From positions 3,363,090 to 3,427,089 of the forward strand of contig SDUX01000010.1 in the NCBI GenBank assembly GCA_008729055.1: a stretch of 64,000 bases of DNA. The letters run 5' to 3'. How positions within the stretch are numbered: the stretch's first letter is position 1; every line of letters begins with the position of its first letter. This stretch comes from Pyropia haitanensis. Its lineage: Eukaryota > Rhodophyta > Bangiophyceae > Bangiales > Bangiaceae. Below, in pieces: positions 20,801 through 29,776 of this stretch. The notes under the pieces are model-generated. The model was given only the letters and a program-made list of their open reading frames with translations. It ran no database searches and was not told the origin of the DNA. The position numbers and the translations under genes were made by a program.

Positions 20801-21351
20801 CCGCCGCCGGTAGGGGCGGCGCACATGGCTGCACCAGAAGCGCCACGGGGGGGGGAGGGCGCCCCGACAGACCCAGAACCAATGCTCGAGCCAGCCGGTC
20901 CGGGGCGCATGGCCGCGCTGGCAGTGCCGGGACGCATGGCCGTGCCGCTAAAGCCAGCGCGCATCGCCGCACCAGAGTACCCAGGCCGCATCGCCGCGCC
21001 TGAAAACCCAGGCCGCATGGCCCCGCCGGAAGAGCCAGGCCGCGCGGCGACGCCAGAAGAACCCGGCCGCATAGCCGCGGCGGCAAAAGAGCCAGGCCGC
21101 ATGGCCACGCCGGAAGAAGCACCAGGCCGCGTGGGCGCGGCGGCAGAGCCAGGGCCCATGGCCAGGTGCAGCTGCTTGGGTGACCGCGGCCGCGCCGCCG
21201 CAGCGGGTGGCCGAGGCATCGTCGGTGCGCGCGGCGGCGCGTGCGGCAGCGTCGTTTGGTGGGCAGGCCGCGGCGGTGGCGGCTGGCGGACGGGCTCGGC
21301 AGCGCCGCGGCCTGCCGCTGCCGCCTGCCGCCCCTCGGGACCGGCGTGCAT
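17860..21351 (-). CDS. SMARCAL1/ZRANB3-like SNF2 helicase with GRF zinc finger
   Basis: SNF2 annealing-helicase-like protein. Helicase motifs in order: G-D-E-M-G-L-G-K-T (Walker A), I-C-D-E-S-H-Y-L-K-S (motif II, DESH as in SMARCAL1 relatives), L-L-L-T-G-T-P-A-M-S (III), then G-V-G-L-T-L-T-A-A-H-T-V-V-F-A-E and E-D-R-V-H-R-I-G-Q (V and VI). Before them, at about 20600-20735, lies a zf-GRF type finger: C-H-C ... T-P-G-P-N-L-G-K-E-Y-Y-T-C ... C-E-F-F-V-W. Such fingers bind ssDNA. An N-terminal array of A-M-R-P-G decapeptides precedes it. Relatives remodel stalled replication forks in the nucleus. The ATG at 21351 is the first in frame (1163 residues), but the frame stays open and coding-like to about 21,640 (L-T-P-A-S-R-C-K-T-S-I-D), so a 5' exon or earlier start is likely. 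The C-terminal tail is Pro/Gly-rich and disordered. Confidence 0.88.
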   Translation of the reverse strand: MHAGPEGRQAAAAGRGAAEPVRQPPPPRPAHQTTLPHAPPRAPTMPRPPAAAARPRSPKQLHLAMGPGSAAAPTRPGASSGVAMRPGSFAAAAMRPGSSGVAARPGSSGGAMRPGFSGAAMRPGYSGAAMRAGFSGTAMRPGTASAAMRPGPAGSSIGSGSVGAPSPPRGASGAAMCAAPTGGGVHPGLPGAAAGVVDLTGGGGSDTPLCHCSQRAVCRAVHTPGPNLGKEYYTCPHPQHGFPRRCEFFVWATDTQPADRSLFLGGAKRLAPTAAAATGGADGGGAAALPPARGAAPCAPDAKRFCKYVAALSLQLASVQSLFTTLSPAVPATLVAEFKALPGAQAFPAEQLGSQRLELPLASLPKFTALATQRGLRVETPPSWLLAGLSDWNRSEALLEARGEAAWSPGARLGQVLPEFLGKTLMPFQRIGIEFALSRRGRVLIGDEMGLGKTVQALAVAHVYKADWPLLIVCPSSLRLNWRDELVKWLGSDVPASDIRVIMKGSDADTGDGEMSRVTIASYELVTKLPPWQLSQVGVTICDESHYLKSRTAKRTKFVCGQLLTNTKRVLLLTGTPAMSRPSDLYSQLSVLAPKLFGSWTNFTERYCAAHRTAYGWDTSGSSNLDELHTLLCDTVLIRRLKKDVLTQLLPKQRSLIYIETAPAQMKQVQLAMAAQSRAAQALRSATSREAAAGLELVVKAATTKLEGATCEAKVGGVCGYIRELLDASPGLKFLLFAHHQVMLNKLEAFLREKLKVSLIRIDGGTPQRQRHGLTERFQTDKSCQVALLGITAAGVGLTLTAAHTVVFAEQWWTPGSLIQAEDRVHRIGQKNSVDVRYLLAKNTVDDQMWSIVGRKLNIVGRSLDGAAAKMNAKSHVDNDELIVQCRGVTDDEGESGSSADDADGGGGAAADGGGSGWPAAPPPRRPAAEPAVPKRTRKGNMTIERGFDNAAARESGGGAAASRRAKGSRRARSMATTAGAVGAGGANGGGANGGSAAAPIDVDSDVPGVTGPPLPAPRGHPQPATYGGVAEADIFPEEVLLALEGAPPRPPPPPPRPPPRRPSTGRPAGQRGAPLPPPPPLPRLRAPGGGGGGGSPAAAGPAADRGEPPPPPGAGARAGGTGPPRTINADEALALRLRARQQAIEDAMAAFGDEDAGVLLFD
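20900..21130 (-). repeat. Degenerate tandem repeat encoding A-M-R-P-G-x-S-G units
   Basis: About eight units of roughly 24-30 bases run through the N-terminal part of the helicase gene, each encoding variants of G-A-A-M-R-P-G with F, Y, S or T next. The reading frame is kept throughout. The Arg/Met/Gly repeat resembles low-complexity RGG-like tracts and could mediate nucleic-acid or protein contacts; that role is inference. Confidence 0.75.
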
Positions 21352-22408
21352 TGCGCCAGGGGGGACCCCCGTCAGGGCCGCCGCCCGCGCGCCCGTGCCG
21401 GCCGGCCGCCCTAGCGGCGTGGGCGCCCAGGGGCGTGACGCGGCGGCACCATGGCCGCTGGCCGGCGCGGGTGCCGCGCCGGTCGGGCGCCCGATGCCGC
21501 TGCCAAGCGCGCCGCCAGATCGGCTGGGCGAGCCGGCCGGCGGACCCCGGGGCGGCGCCGCCGCCGGGTGCGGGTCAATGGACGTCTTGCAGCGGGAGGC
21601 GGGCGTGAGGCCGGCGCACTGCCATGTCTTTTTCAGTTGCTGCACGTCATCGAGTCGGGGGCACGACGTACCCGGTGGTTGGCGGGCGGGGGGGGGGGAA
21701 GATGGACAAAAAGAGGGAGGGCGAAAACACGATGTCGGGAGGACACGGAACAGGAGCGGGTTACGAGATACACACAGGATTAAAAAAACAAGAAAGGTTA
21801 AAACCGTTGCCTCATCTGAATGACGCACAGACAGCCTCGAGGCAAGAGCACAGTCCCGCCGCGGACAGGCCAAGAGCAAGAAAAGGGGTGACCGACCACT
21901 GAGCAGAGTGAACGTACGAGACCAATCCCACCAACCGGTCCGCACGGACGCAACACACACGGGCGGCCATGGTCACAAAGGCGTACGCCATTCATGGTCG
22001 CCCGGAGGAAACAGACCGGCAACCCAGACCGGTGTCATAGCGTCGCCGCGACGCGCTCAAGGCGAAGCGGCAAGCGCACACCACTCGGCCGGTGCGGGAA
22101 GGATGGAAGAGCCGCAGCCCGGCACTCGCTGGCCGCTGGATGCAGGCTTGTTTCTGGTAATTGCTGTGGCTAGCTGTGGAAGTCGGAATTATGTATCGCA
22201 CGTTGACTTGACAATTTGACACGTGAGCAGATGCGCGTCACCAGAGAGTGGACGCAACCATCGATGCAAGACGCGACAGAAACCAAAACGCAACCGACTG
22301 GGAATGCGGTCACTGCTTGCAACAGGAGCTATCCTCCGCGACCACCAAACAGCTCTCCCGGCAGCCTGCTACCCAAGCAAGCATACCCCGGCCCCCTCCC
22401 TATCGCCT
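21352..22408. other. Helicase 5' region and 3' flank of the PPOX-like gene
   Basis: The first part (to about 21,640) is coding-like in the helicase frame without an ATG. Beyond that the DNA is less GC-rich and mixed, with no supported gene. Candidate acceptor sites (gtgcag, tggcag on the minus strand near 21,620-21,650) would allow a spliced 5' exon, but none can be fixed from sequence alone. Confidence 0.35.
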
Positions 22409-23200
22409 TCAACTCCATAGCCTCGCCACTGCCACAGCGACGGCCCCGCCCGCGGCCGCGGCGAGCAACAGCCGTCCGGCCTCTCCCATGACCCCCCCAC
22501 CGTCCCCTGCCCGCTGTCCCACCTTGCCCCCTGACCCAGCAAAGCGACGCAGCCCGGGCAGCCCGTCCAGGGACACCCCATTCACGTACGCCTTCTCCCG
22601 CCTTTCCCACACCGCCGCGGCGGGCACCCCGTCATTGTAGTACTTGTCCACAAACACCTGCCGGTCGCCCACCACCGACACCCGCGGCACGCCATACCCA
22701 CAGCTGTCACGAATGCAGGTGACGTGCACGAGAACAATGCCGCGGAGCTTCTGGGACGGCCCAGACGCGGCGCTGTAGCGGTCCACCGCGGCAGCGTCAA
22801 AGCAGCCGACGACCGCGTCCCAGCCGTCGTCGCCCGGCTCCATCGCGTGACCACGCCCGTAGAAGCGCACCAGCTTGGGTGCCGCGTCCGGGGAGGACAG
22901 CTCCGCCGCCAGCACCGTAATACGCCCATTCTCCCGCGTGTGCGCGGGGGTCTCCACCCCAGAGCCCCCCACGTCCATGTACGCAAACGTGGCAAGGGTG
23001 CCGGGTGGGGGTGGGTGCACAGGAGCGGGGAGAGGGAGGGCATCGGGGGGGGGGAGGAAAGCGGTGGTTCCAGACAATCCTTTGGGCGATAGGTTGATCC
23101 GGCCGTCAGCGGCCAAGGGGGCAGTGGCGACAAAGATGACCGGCTGTCGCAGAAAGAAGTCTCGGACCGAGTCCGTGAGGGTGGCATACTCTTTGCCCAT
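22409..23200 (-). CDS. PPOX-family (FMN split-barrel) protein with C-terminal membrane helix
   Basis: 263 residues from the ATG at 23200, the first ATG in the frame. The start resembles pyridoxamine-phosphate-oxidase-like proteins: F-F-L-R-Q-P-V-I-F-V-A-T-A-P, then D-G-R-I-N-L-S-P-K-G-L, later T-L-A-T-F-A-Y-M-D-V-G-G-S-G-V-E-T-P-A-H, E-N-G-R-I-T-V and a K-L-V-R-F-Y-G-R-G-H segment. In the family this split barrel binds FMN or a related flavin/deazaflavin and often acts as a reductase or haem-handling protein. A hydrophobic tail of about 20 residues (L-L-L-A-A-A-A-G-G-A-V-A-V-A-V-A) right before the stop suggests a tail-anchored protein. The substrate cannot be told. Confidence 0.85.
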   Translation of the reverse strand: MGKEYATLTDSVRDFFLRQPVIFVATAPLAADGRINLSPKGLSGTTAFLPPPDALPLPAPVHPPPPGTLATFAYMDVGGSGVETPAHTRENGRITVLAAELSSPDAAPKLVRFYGRGHAMEPGDDGWDAVVGCFDAAAVDRYSAASGPSQKLRGIVLVHVTCIRDSCGYGVPRVSVVGDRQVFVDKYYNDGVPAAAVWERREKAYVNGVSLDGLPGLRRFAGSGGKVGQRAGDGGGVMGEAGRLLLAAAAGGAVAVAVARLWS

Positions 23201-23715
23201 GACGAGAAGATGAGAGCCGCAGCCCACAAGGAAGAGCTGGGAAGAAGAGTGGACAGCACGAGTCGCGAAGCCAAAGAGAGGAGGAGCACGGTGCAATGAG
23301 GAGGGGGGCCTGGGAACGCAACGACTTTGAGCGAGGCGAGGTCAAGTGCAGACACGACACAGCCAGCGCAACCTCGCTGGCCACCGCCTTGCACGATCGT
23401 ATCAATGTACTTAAACTTGGCACAGGTCACTGAATTTCTCCGGATGCAGAAACGATGCGTCCCGATGGGTGGCCCAAGTGAGGACCGGGCTCCAGAGGTG
23501 CGGGTACTGGCTGGTGTGGCGTACAACAGAAGAGGAAAGAAAGCGCGTCCCACGGTCTGCCTGCGGAGAAAAGCCAGGAAGAGAGAACATTGCGTCCCCC
23601 GCACGTAGCATCCCGTTGCGGCTTGAATATACATAGATAAAACACGCACAGGCCCTCCTCCGCACAGCCCACGCCTCAGTGACCAACCCCGCTCCCCCAA
23701 ACCGCGGCCCAGCCA
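23201..23715. other. Spacer between two same-strand genes
   Basis: The 3' flank of the DUF3067 gene and promoter side of the PPOX-like gene. Composition is more balanced than in the genes, and no coding frame or clear element is seen. Confidence 0.4.
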
Positions 23716-24318
23716 TCACAACCACTCCTTCAAGTGCTCTGGCGCAATGTCCTCAATCGGTACCGCCACCGCCTTGGCCACCCGCGGCCGCTCCTTGGTC
23801 GCCCGCACGTAGCGGACAAACTTTCCTGCCGCCCCCCACTTGTTCAGGTACGCAGAGATTGCCTCCAGGTGCTCCAGGTACTCGAGCTCGCTCATCGGGA
23901 AGCTCACCTGCTCCTGGTAGTGCCACATGATGTTCACCGACAGGATGCTCTTGCCATTCAGCCACGGCGACACACGGATGGTCACGTCGTACGACTTGCC
24001 GTACCGCTCCATCAGCAGGTCCCGCAGCTTGTAGCCATCGAGCGACTCGGCTGCCGCAGCCGCCGCGGCCGCCGCCTCAGCAGCCGCCGACGCGGTCAGG
24101 GAGGCGCGGAACGCGGCGAGGGACTCCGACTCTGACGGGTTTGCGTCCCCGCCAGGGGGGGCGCCGCTGGGTGGCGGAGGAGAAGCCGCAGCCATGCAGC
24201 GCGGGGGTAGGGGGGGGGCTCCTCGCCGGCCGGCGGCGCACCGCCGCCGGACCGCGAGCGCCCGTGGCGGCCGGGCGCCGAGGGCGCCGCCCGCAGGGGC
24301 CACAAACGCACCCAACAT
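23716..24318 (-). CDS. DUF3067 family plastid protein
   Basis: 200 residues from the ATG at 24318. The first 60-70 residues (M-L-G-A-F-V-A-P-A-G-G-A-L-G-A-R-P-P-R-A, Arg/Ala/Ser-rich with no acids) look like a plastid transit peptide. The mature part matches DUF3067, a family I know from cyanobacteria and plastid-bearing eukaryotes: G-Y-K-L-R-D-L-L-M-E-R-Y-G-K-S-Y-D-V, then S-V-N-I-M-W-H-Y-Q-E-Q-V-S-F-P-M and L-E-Y-L-E-H-L-E-A-I, ending K-E-R-P-R-V-A-K-A-V-A-V-P-I. The biochemical role of DUF3067 is not known to me. It is good evidence that the organism is photosynthetic or descends from such a lineage. The two upstream minus-strand genes run in the same direction but spacing is too wide for an operon-like unit. 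Confidence 0.9.
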   Translation of the reverse strand: MLGAFVAPAGGALGARPPRALAVRRRCAAGRRGAPPLPPRCMAAASPPPPSGAPPGGDANPSESESLAAFRASLTASAAAEAAAAAAAAAESLDGYKLRDLLMERYGKSYDVTIRVSPWLNGKSILSVNIMWHYQEQVSFPMSELEYLEHLEAISAYLNKWGAAGKFVRYVRATKERPRVAKAVAVPIEDIAPEHLKEWL

Positions 24319-25414
24319 CGCGGCCGCGGCGGTGACGTCAAAACAGGGACAGGGAGCGGCGAGGATGCAGGAGACAGGCAGCTGCGGGAGAAGCCAACAA
24401 TAACAGGGAACAGGGGCCAGAGGGCGTGGATGACACAAAGCAGAGAAGAGTGATAGCAGGCACTGGAGCGGCCGCGCGTGAGCCCCCAGAAGCGCAGCTA
24501 GAGTACGCACGGCAAGGCACAAACCCAAGCGAGTTGGTACACCGCGGGATGGGCACGCCCGCCAAAACGATGCCTCAACAACGACGCCGCTACCGTCAAC
24601 AACAAGAAGAGCTGTGTACCGTCCTGCACGCCAGCCTGCCCACCGCCTACCTCGAGGCCAACACCCGGCACGCCCGGACGGGCGCCCCACTCCGCCGCCG
24701 CAGCCCGCGCTCGTGCGGCTGGAGGCACACCACCCCCACGCAGACGCAAGACTCCCGACGACGGCCAATGGGCGGCCGCTAAGAGCGTGTGGAAGAGACC
24801 GGTTGGCAGCCGGTTCGCAGCCTGAAATGGACGGCCACGAAGGAGCGCAGCAAGGGGTGCGTCGACGGGAGGGAGTGGATGGTGGACCACCTCAAGGCCG
24901 GACTTGGTCCACCTGTTTGTGTAAGCTCAGTCAATATCTCCACTCCCGCCAGCACTTTCAACATCCTACACAATTCTCATGTAAGTAGTATAATGGTTAA
25001 ATTCTGTAGCTGCGTCACGGGGCCGAGAGTATTGAGCGGGGCGGACGAGTCCTCACCGTACGCGCCTCCTTCCTGTTCGTTCGTGCACTCTGCCGCCTTC
25101 GTTGTGGCTCTCTTCTGTTCCTCATGTGCTGCTCCTTGGTTTCCCCAGCTGCTGCTCCTCCATTGCTCATCCGTTGTCCCTAGTGCTGCTTCTCCGTCTC
25201 CTCTCGTGTTCGTCCCTTCTTTCTCTACGATTCCTCTGACTCTCTCTTTGCTCTTTCTTGTCATCATCCTTTGTCTTCATTCCCTTGCAATCGCCGCCCT
25301 GCTTCGCACACGCTCATGCGGGTGGTCGTCGGCTAGTCGTTGGCTGGTCGCCGTCTGGTCGTCGACTGGTGGCGTAGGGTGCTTATCGTTTCACCCCCCC
25401 TCCCCTCCCTGGCA
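24319..25414. other. Divergent promoter region with pyrimidine-rich tract
   Basis: This separates the DUF3067 gene (-) from the NKAP-like gene (+). The stretch 25060-25330 is strongly C/T-rich on the plus strand (runs such as cctctgactctctctttgctctttctt), ending with a tggtcgtc-type repeat at 25325-25370. It lies directly before the NKAP-like ATG, so it may be its promoter or 5' UTR. A locally AT-rich patch occurs at 24950-25010. Confidence 0.4.
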
Positions 25415-26173
25415 ATGTCACGGTGGGGCCCCCCCGTCCCCCCCTCGGACCGTCCTCCCCGTGACTGGGACGCGTATGGCGGCAAGGCCCGCGACGAGCG
25501 GGGCGCGCCGCTCCCCCCCCACATCCCCCTCCCCCCCGCCATCGGCCGCGGCTATGGCGGTGAGCGCGGCATGGGCGTCCCCGCCGCCCCGCGGGACGGC
25601 GGCGGCTTTGGCGGCGGCGCCCGCCGGCCGCCCGGCGCGCCGCTGCCGCCATCCCTTGCCGCCGCCCGCGCCGCACAACGCGCGGCGGCGGTGCACGTGT
25701 CGGTGTGGGCGCGCTCCCCGCCGCCGCCGCGGACGCTCGGCGTCCGCACGGGGGAGGACGTGAGCGACTCGTCGGATGATGGCCGCCGCGCCGGCCGCGG
25801 CGGCGGCGGCGGCGGCGACGGCGGCGGCGGCGGCGGTGGCGGCGGCAGCGGTAGCGGTGGGGGTGGGGGGCGGCCTGATGGGGGCGACAGCGACGGGGAG
25901 CGGGAGGCGCGGCGCCGCGCCAAGCGGGACCGCCGCGCCGCGCGGGAGGCCCGCCGCGCCGAGGCGGTGGCACGGCGGCGGGAGCGGGCGCGGGCGGAGC
26001 TCGAGGCGGTCGGCGCGGCGGCGGCGGAGCCGCCGCTGCTGACCATCGCGGGGGGAGTCGGCGCGGCGTCCAAGGCCGCCGACCCGCCGGCGGGCGCCCC
26101 CGTCGCCGCCGGCGCTGGCGGCGGCCGCGGCGGCGGCGGCGCTGGCGGGGACGGCAGCGGCGGCGGTGGTGCC

Positions 26174-26205
<32 letters not shown>

Positions 26206-26652
26206 TGACGGCACGGCGACGGCGGCGGCGGCGGCGGCGGCGGCGACGGCGGCGGCGGTGGGCCCCGCGCGCCCCCCCCCCCGGTCTGCGGCCCCCCCCC
26301 CCCCCCCGGCGTGGCTGGCGCGGCGGCCGGCACCGGCGGCGGCCACGGCGCGTACGGCGGGCACCTGCGGCCCGGCGAGGGCGCCGCGATGGCCGGCTTT
26401 GTCACCACCGGCCGGCGGATCCCGCGGCGTGGGGAGGTGGGCATGGACGCGGCGGCGATTGAGGCGCTCGAGGCGGCGGGCTACGTCATGAGCGGCAGCC
26501 GCAACGTGCGGATGGAGGCGGTGCGGCTGCGCAAGGAGAACCAGGTGTACTCGGCGGAGGAGCGGGCGGCGCTCGCGCGGTTCAGCTACGAGCAGCGGGC
26601 GGAGCGGGAGGCGCGGGTGCTCACCGAGTTCCGCGCGCTTATTGAGCGCAAG
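25415..26652 (+). CDS. NKAP: NKAP-like (SynMuv family) nuclear RNA-processing protein, first exon(s)
   Basis: The diagnostic C-terminal NKAP block is clear: R-R-I-P-R-R-G-E-V-G-M, I-E-A-L-E-A-A-G-Y-V-M-S-G-S-R, M-E-A-V-R-L-R-K-E-N-Q-V-Y-S-A-E-E and L-A-R-F-S-Y-E-Q-R-A-E-R-E-A-R-V-L. In animals NKAP acts in splicing and transcriptional repression. Upstream is a Gly-rich, Arg/Lys/Glu-charged region (A-R-R-R-A-K-R-D-R-R-A-A-R-E-A-R-R) and the start M-S-R-W-G-P-P-V-P at 25415. The N-terminal frame and the NKAP-block frame differ by one base and meet at the C runs 26273-26307. The last visible exon base is 26652, at AAG|GTGGGG. NKAP homologues end soon after this point, so a short last exon should follow; I could not place it. 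Confidence 0.8.
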
Positions 26653-27220
26653 GTGGGGGGGGGGGGGGGGGGGCGGCGGGGGGGGACGCCGCTGGCGCGG
26701 GGGAGGGGGGGAAGCCCTAAGCCGCGTCTGGTGTGCCTACCTTTTTTTTTTTTTCTTCTTCTATTCCGGTCCTCCTTGCTGCAAGACCACTGCTCCACCC
26801 CACTCGCACCCCCCACCCTTCCGCCCGACCCCCCGCAAACCCCCCTGCTCTCCCCGTCAAACCCCCCCCCCCCCCCCCCCCCCCCCCCAGCGCCACGCGC
26901 TCCCCCGCCCTCGCCGCACCACCCGGTCCCCCCCCCCCCCGTTCCGACCAGTACCACCAGCAGCGGCACCGCCCGACGCCGGCGGCCGCCGTGGCGACCG
27001 CGGCGGCCACGCCGCGGCTGCCGGCCGCCCCCCCCCCCCCGCCCGCGCGCGGCCGCCCCGCGCCCGTCGGCGGCGGCCGCCGCAGCCGGCCGCGGCCGTG
27101 GCGCCCGCGGCGGCGGCTACCAGCGGAATCCAAGCGGGCCCGCGGCGGCGGCGGCGGCCGCCACAGTCGCCCCGCCGCCCCGCCTGGGGCGACCGACGTG
27201 GTGGCGGCGGCGGCGGCAGC

Positions 27221-27257
<37 letters not shown>

Positions 27258-27562
27258 GCGTCGCGGCAGCGGCGGCGGCCGCCGGCGACGCCGGCCAGAC
27301 CGGAATCCCGCGCGCCGCCGCCCGCGCGGGCCGCCGCAGATCCCCCCCCCGCCGCCGCCGCCGCGGAACGCATGCAACGCACGCGGCGACGCGCAGCGGC
27401 GCGCCCCCCCCCCCCCCACCTCCCCCCCCCCACCCCTTGGCGCAGCCACCCGCCGCGACGGTGCGCCGCGCCCCTCCCCCCCCCCCCCCCGGCGACCGCG
27501 GCTGCCCGCCCCGTCACCGCGGGATGCGGCCGCCGGCACCACCCCCCCCACCGCCGCCCGCG

Positions 27563-27594
<32 letters not shown>

Positions 27595-27786
27595 CGTGGC
27601 GCCGCCGCCGCCGCCGGCACGGGCGGCGGCGTTTGCGCCGCCGCCCGCCGCGGTCGCAGCCGCCGCGGCTGCTGCCGCCGCGGCGGCCGCCGCGGCCGCT
27701 GCCGCGGCTGCCGCCGCCGCGGCGGCGGCCGCCATGGTCGGCCGGTCCGCCGGTCGGGGGTGGCCGCCGCGGGCGGCGGGCCCGCC
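26653..27786. other. NKAP intron/3' region and GNAT upstream region, C-rich simple sequence
   Basis: Begins with a G run, a T11 tract at 26742-26752, then a C run of about 25 bases ending in AG (about 26863-26890) that would serve as an acceptor. The rest is CCG/GCC simple sequence in which every frame is Pro/Arg/Ala. No exon can be assigned with confidence. Confidence 0.3.
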
Positions 27787-27807
27787 ATGGCGGCGGGGGG
27801 GCGTCGC

Positions 27808-27851
<44 letters not shown>

Positions 27852-27978
27852 TGCCGCCGCTGCCGCCGCCGCCGGCACCGCCGCGGCCACCCCCACGGTG
27901 GGCTGCCGGGGCCGTCGGGGCGTCCCTCTTCCCCCCTCCCCCCCCCCCCCCTCCCCCCCGCCGCCGCCACCGCCCCCC

Positions 27979-28023
<45 letters not shown>

Positions 28024-29120
28024 GACCGGGTGGCGCTGAGCCTCTCCCCGGCGGACGTTGGGCCCGCCGCCATCAATGACCTGCTCCTCCGTGCTGGCCG
28101 GGAGGTAGGTGCGCGCGGCGGAGTCGGCGGGGGGGGGAAGGTGGGGGGGGGGGGGCGGCGGCAGCGCGTGGCGGGACTGCCGGGAGGGCGTTGGGGGGGA
28201 CGGGGGGGGGGAGGGGGGGGGGCAGGGACGCCGCTGGTGGAGGAGACGGCCGTCGCGTCGGCGCCGCCGCCTGCAGATAGGGGGGCAGAGGGGGGACGGG
28301 ACGTGCGCCGCGCGCTCACGGGCGCGCCTCCCCCCCCTCTTCTACCAAACAGGTCCCCCCCCCCTGCGACTGGCGGCGGTTGGTCGCGGCCGCGGATGCA
28401 TACTGACGGACTGGTCTCCCCCCTCTTATCCCTTTGCTTCCTCCCGTCCGCGTCCCTCCCCCTCGGTCCGGTCCCTGCGCTACGTCTGGCGGGTGGCGGC
28501 AACGGTGCCGCCGCACCTCTTCCCACCCTCCCACACGCCCGCCCGCCCGCCCGCCCGCCCGCCCGCCCGCCCGTCTGCCCACCCACCTGCGGGCTCCCCC
28601 TCACCCCTCTCGTTCTCTTTTTTTTTTTGTGGGCGCCGCGCGGCCGCCCTCCCGCCGCCCCCGCCACCCCCCCCCCGCGCGCCGCAGCCACGGAACGAGG
28701 TGGCGTGGGCGCGCGCCCTCGAAGGCAGCTACCTGGTGCTGAGCGCGCGGCTGCTGTCGTCGGGCCGGCTCGTCGGCTTTTGCCGCGCCACCACCGACGG
28801 CGCGCTCGCGTCGCTGGTGTGGGACGTTGTCGTGGACGCGGCGCTCGCGCAGCCGGTACGTGGGTGGGCGGGGGGGGGGGGGAGGGGGGGGAGGGGGGGG
28901 AGGGGGGGGCGCGTCCAGGCCGCCGCCCGGTGGCTGTTCAAGGCACACACCCGGGGTAGCGAGTCTTGGGCCAGGGGGGGGGGGAGGGGGGGGGGGGAAA
29001 GTGCCGTGACCTCCGTGTTCCCGTCTGGTAGGTGCGTTGCGTGCGTCCTGACCATGGCCGTTGCGGTGCCCCTCCCGGCCCGCCGCCGCCACCCGTTGGT
29101 TGCCTGGCCTCACTGCGCGC

Positions 29121-29161
<41 letters not shown>

Positions 29162-29427
29162 TGTGTGTGTGTGTGTGTGTGTGCGTGTGTGTACAATCAT
29201 GTGGGGCCGTCGCGGGGGGATGGTGCTGTGGACAGGAGAGCCTCAAGCACAGCATGCTGGCGCTGCTGCTGCATGAGCTCCGCCGCCGCCTCCCCGGGGT
29301 GGGCATCGCCACGTTTGCGGCGCCGGCAGAGGTGCCCCTCCTCGCCGACGGCTTTGACTTTGACATTGACCCGGACGGCGTCCGCGCCATGGCCATTGTC
29401 GACACGGACGCGCCGTTCCGGGGGTGA
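27787..29427 (+). CDS. Plastid-type GNAT acetyltransferase (Ycf52-like), three exons
   Basis: Exons 27787-28104, 28688-28855 and 29236-29427, all joined in phase 0. Donors are GAG|GTAGGT and CCG|GTACGT; acceptors are GCCGCAG| and GGACAG|. The protein starts with an Ala/Pro-rich leader (M-A-A-G-G-R-R-A-A-A-A-T, possible transit peptide). The GNAT core then follows: I-N-D-L-L-L-R-A-G-R-E, A-L-E-G-S-Y-L-V-L-S-A-R, G-R-L-V-G-F-C-R-A-T-T-D-G-A, S-L-V-W-D-V-V-V-D, H-S-M-L-A-L-L-L-H-E-L-R-R-R and D-F-D-I-D-P-D-G-V-R-A-M. This order matches chloroplast GNATs and plastid-encoded Ycf52, which acetylate protein N-termini or lysines from acetyl-CoA. The Q/R-x-x-G-x-G acetyl-CoA loop expected at the exon 2/3 junction is not present in this splicing model, so a micro-exon may be missing or the loop is lost. 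Confidence 0.8.
29122..29193 (+). repeat. GT dinucleotide microsatellite in GNAT intron 2
   Basis: About 72 bases of nearly pure GT, interrupted by GC steps, close to the acceptor of the second GNAT intron. Alternating purine-pyrimidine DNA of this length can form Z-DNA and often varies between individuals. Confidence 0.95.
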
Positions 29428-29776
29428 GGGCGGCGCCCGCCGGCGGCCGACCGGGCGCGGCGGCTGGCCACCAGTGGCACGGGGGGGGGAGGCGGGCCCT
29501 GGCGGCGGCACCCCGCGACGGTCCCTGCGACCACCCATTTCACTGACTGCGCCCCGCCTCGCCGCGCGTGGGGGAGGGGAGCCGACGACTGACTAAAGAG
29601 AGCGAGGGAGCGGCGTCCAAGTCGCGCACAAGAAAATAAGACATTCGCAGGCAGGGCACGGCAGGACGGCCCCCCCGTCGCGCCACGAGAAGGAACCAAA
29701 CGCAGGGTAGTCTGGGCGGGCCACCGCCGTCGGCCAGGCCGGCGCGTCGGCAGCCACCCGAGCCCCCGCCCCACAG

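Noticed and set aside
24975..25015. tRNA-like A box (tagtataatggttaaattc)
   Set aside because: It resembles the D-arm of a tRNA, but no matching B box, acceptor stem or anticodon arm follows within 80 bases.
28531..28573. Tandem CCCG/CGCC tract, checked as CRISPR or telomere-like array
   Set aside because: A plain 4-base microsatellite without spacers, within a GNAT intron; a similar tract at 46017-46043 shows it is common in this genome.
26311..28959. Single plus-strand frame of 882 codons joining NKAP and GNAT
   Set aside because: It reads through two clear donors (26652 and 28104) and C-rich introns. The two ends belong to different families, so a fusion protein is not supported.
29122..29193. 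C-V-C-V repeat protein frame
   Set aside because: It is a translation of the GT microsatellite inside an intron.
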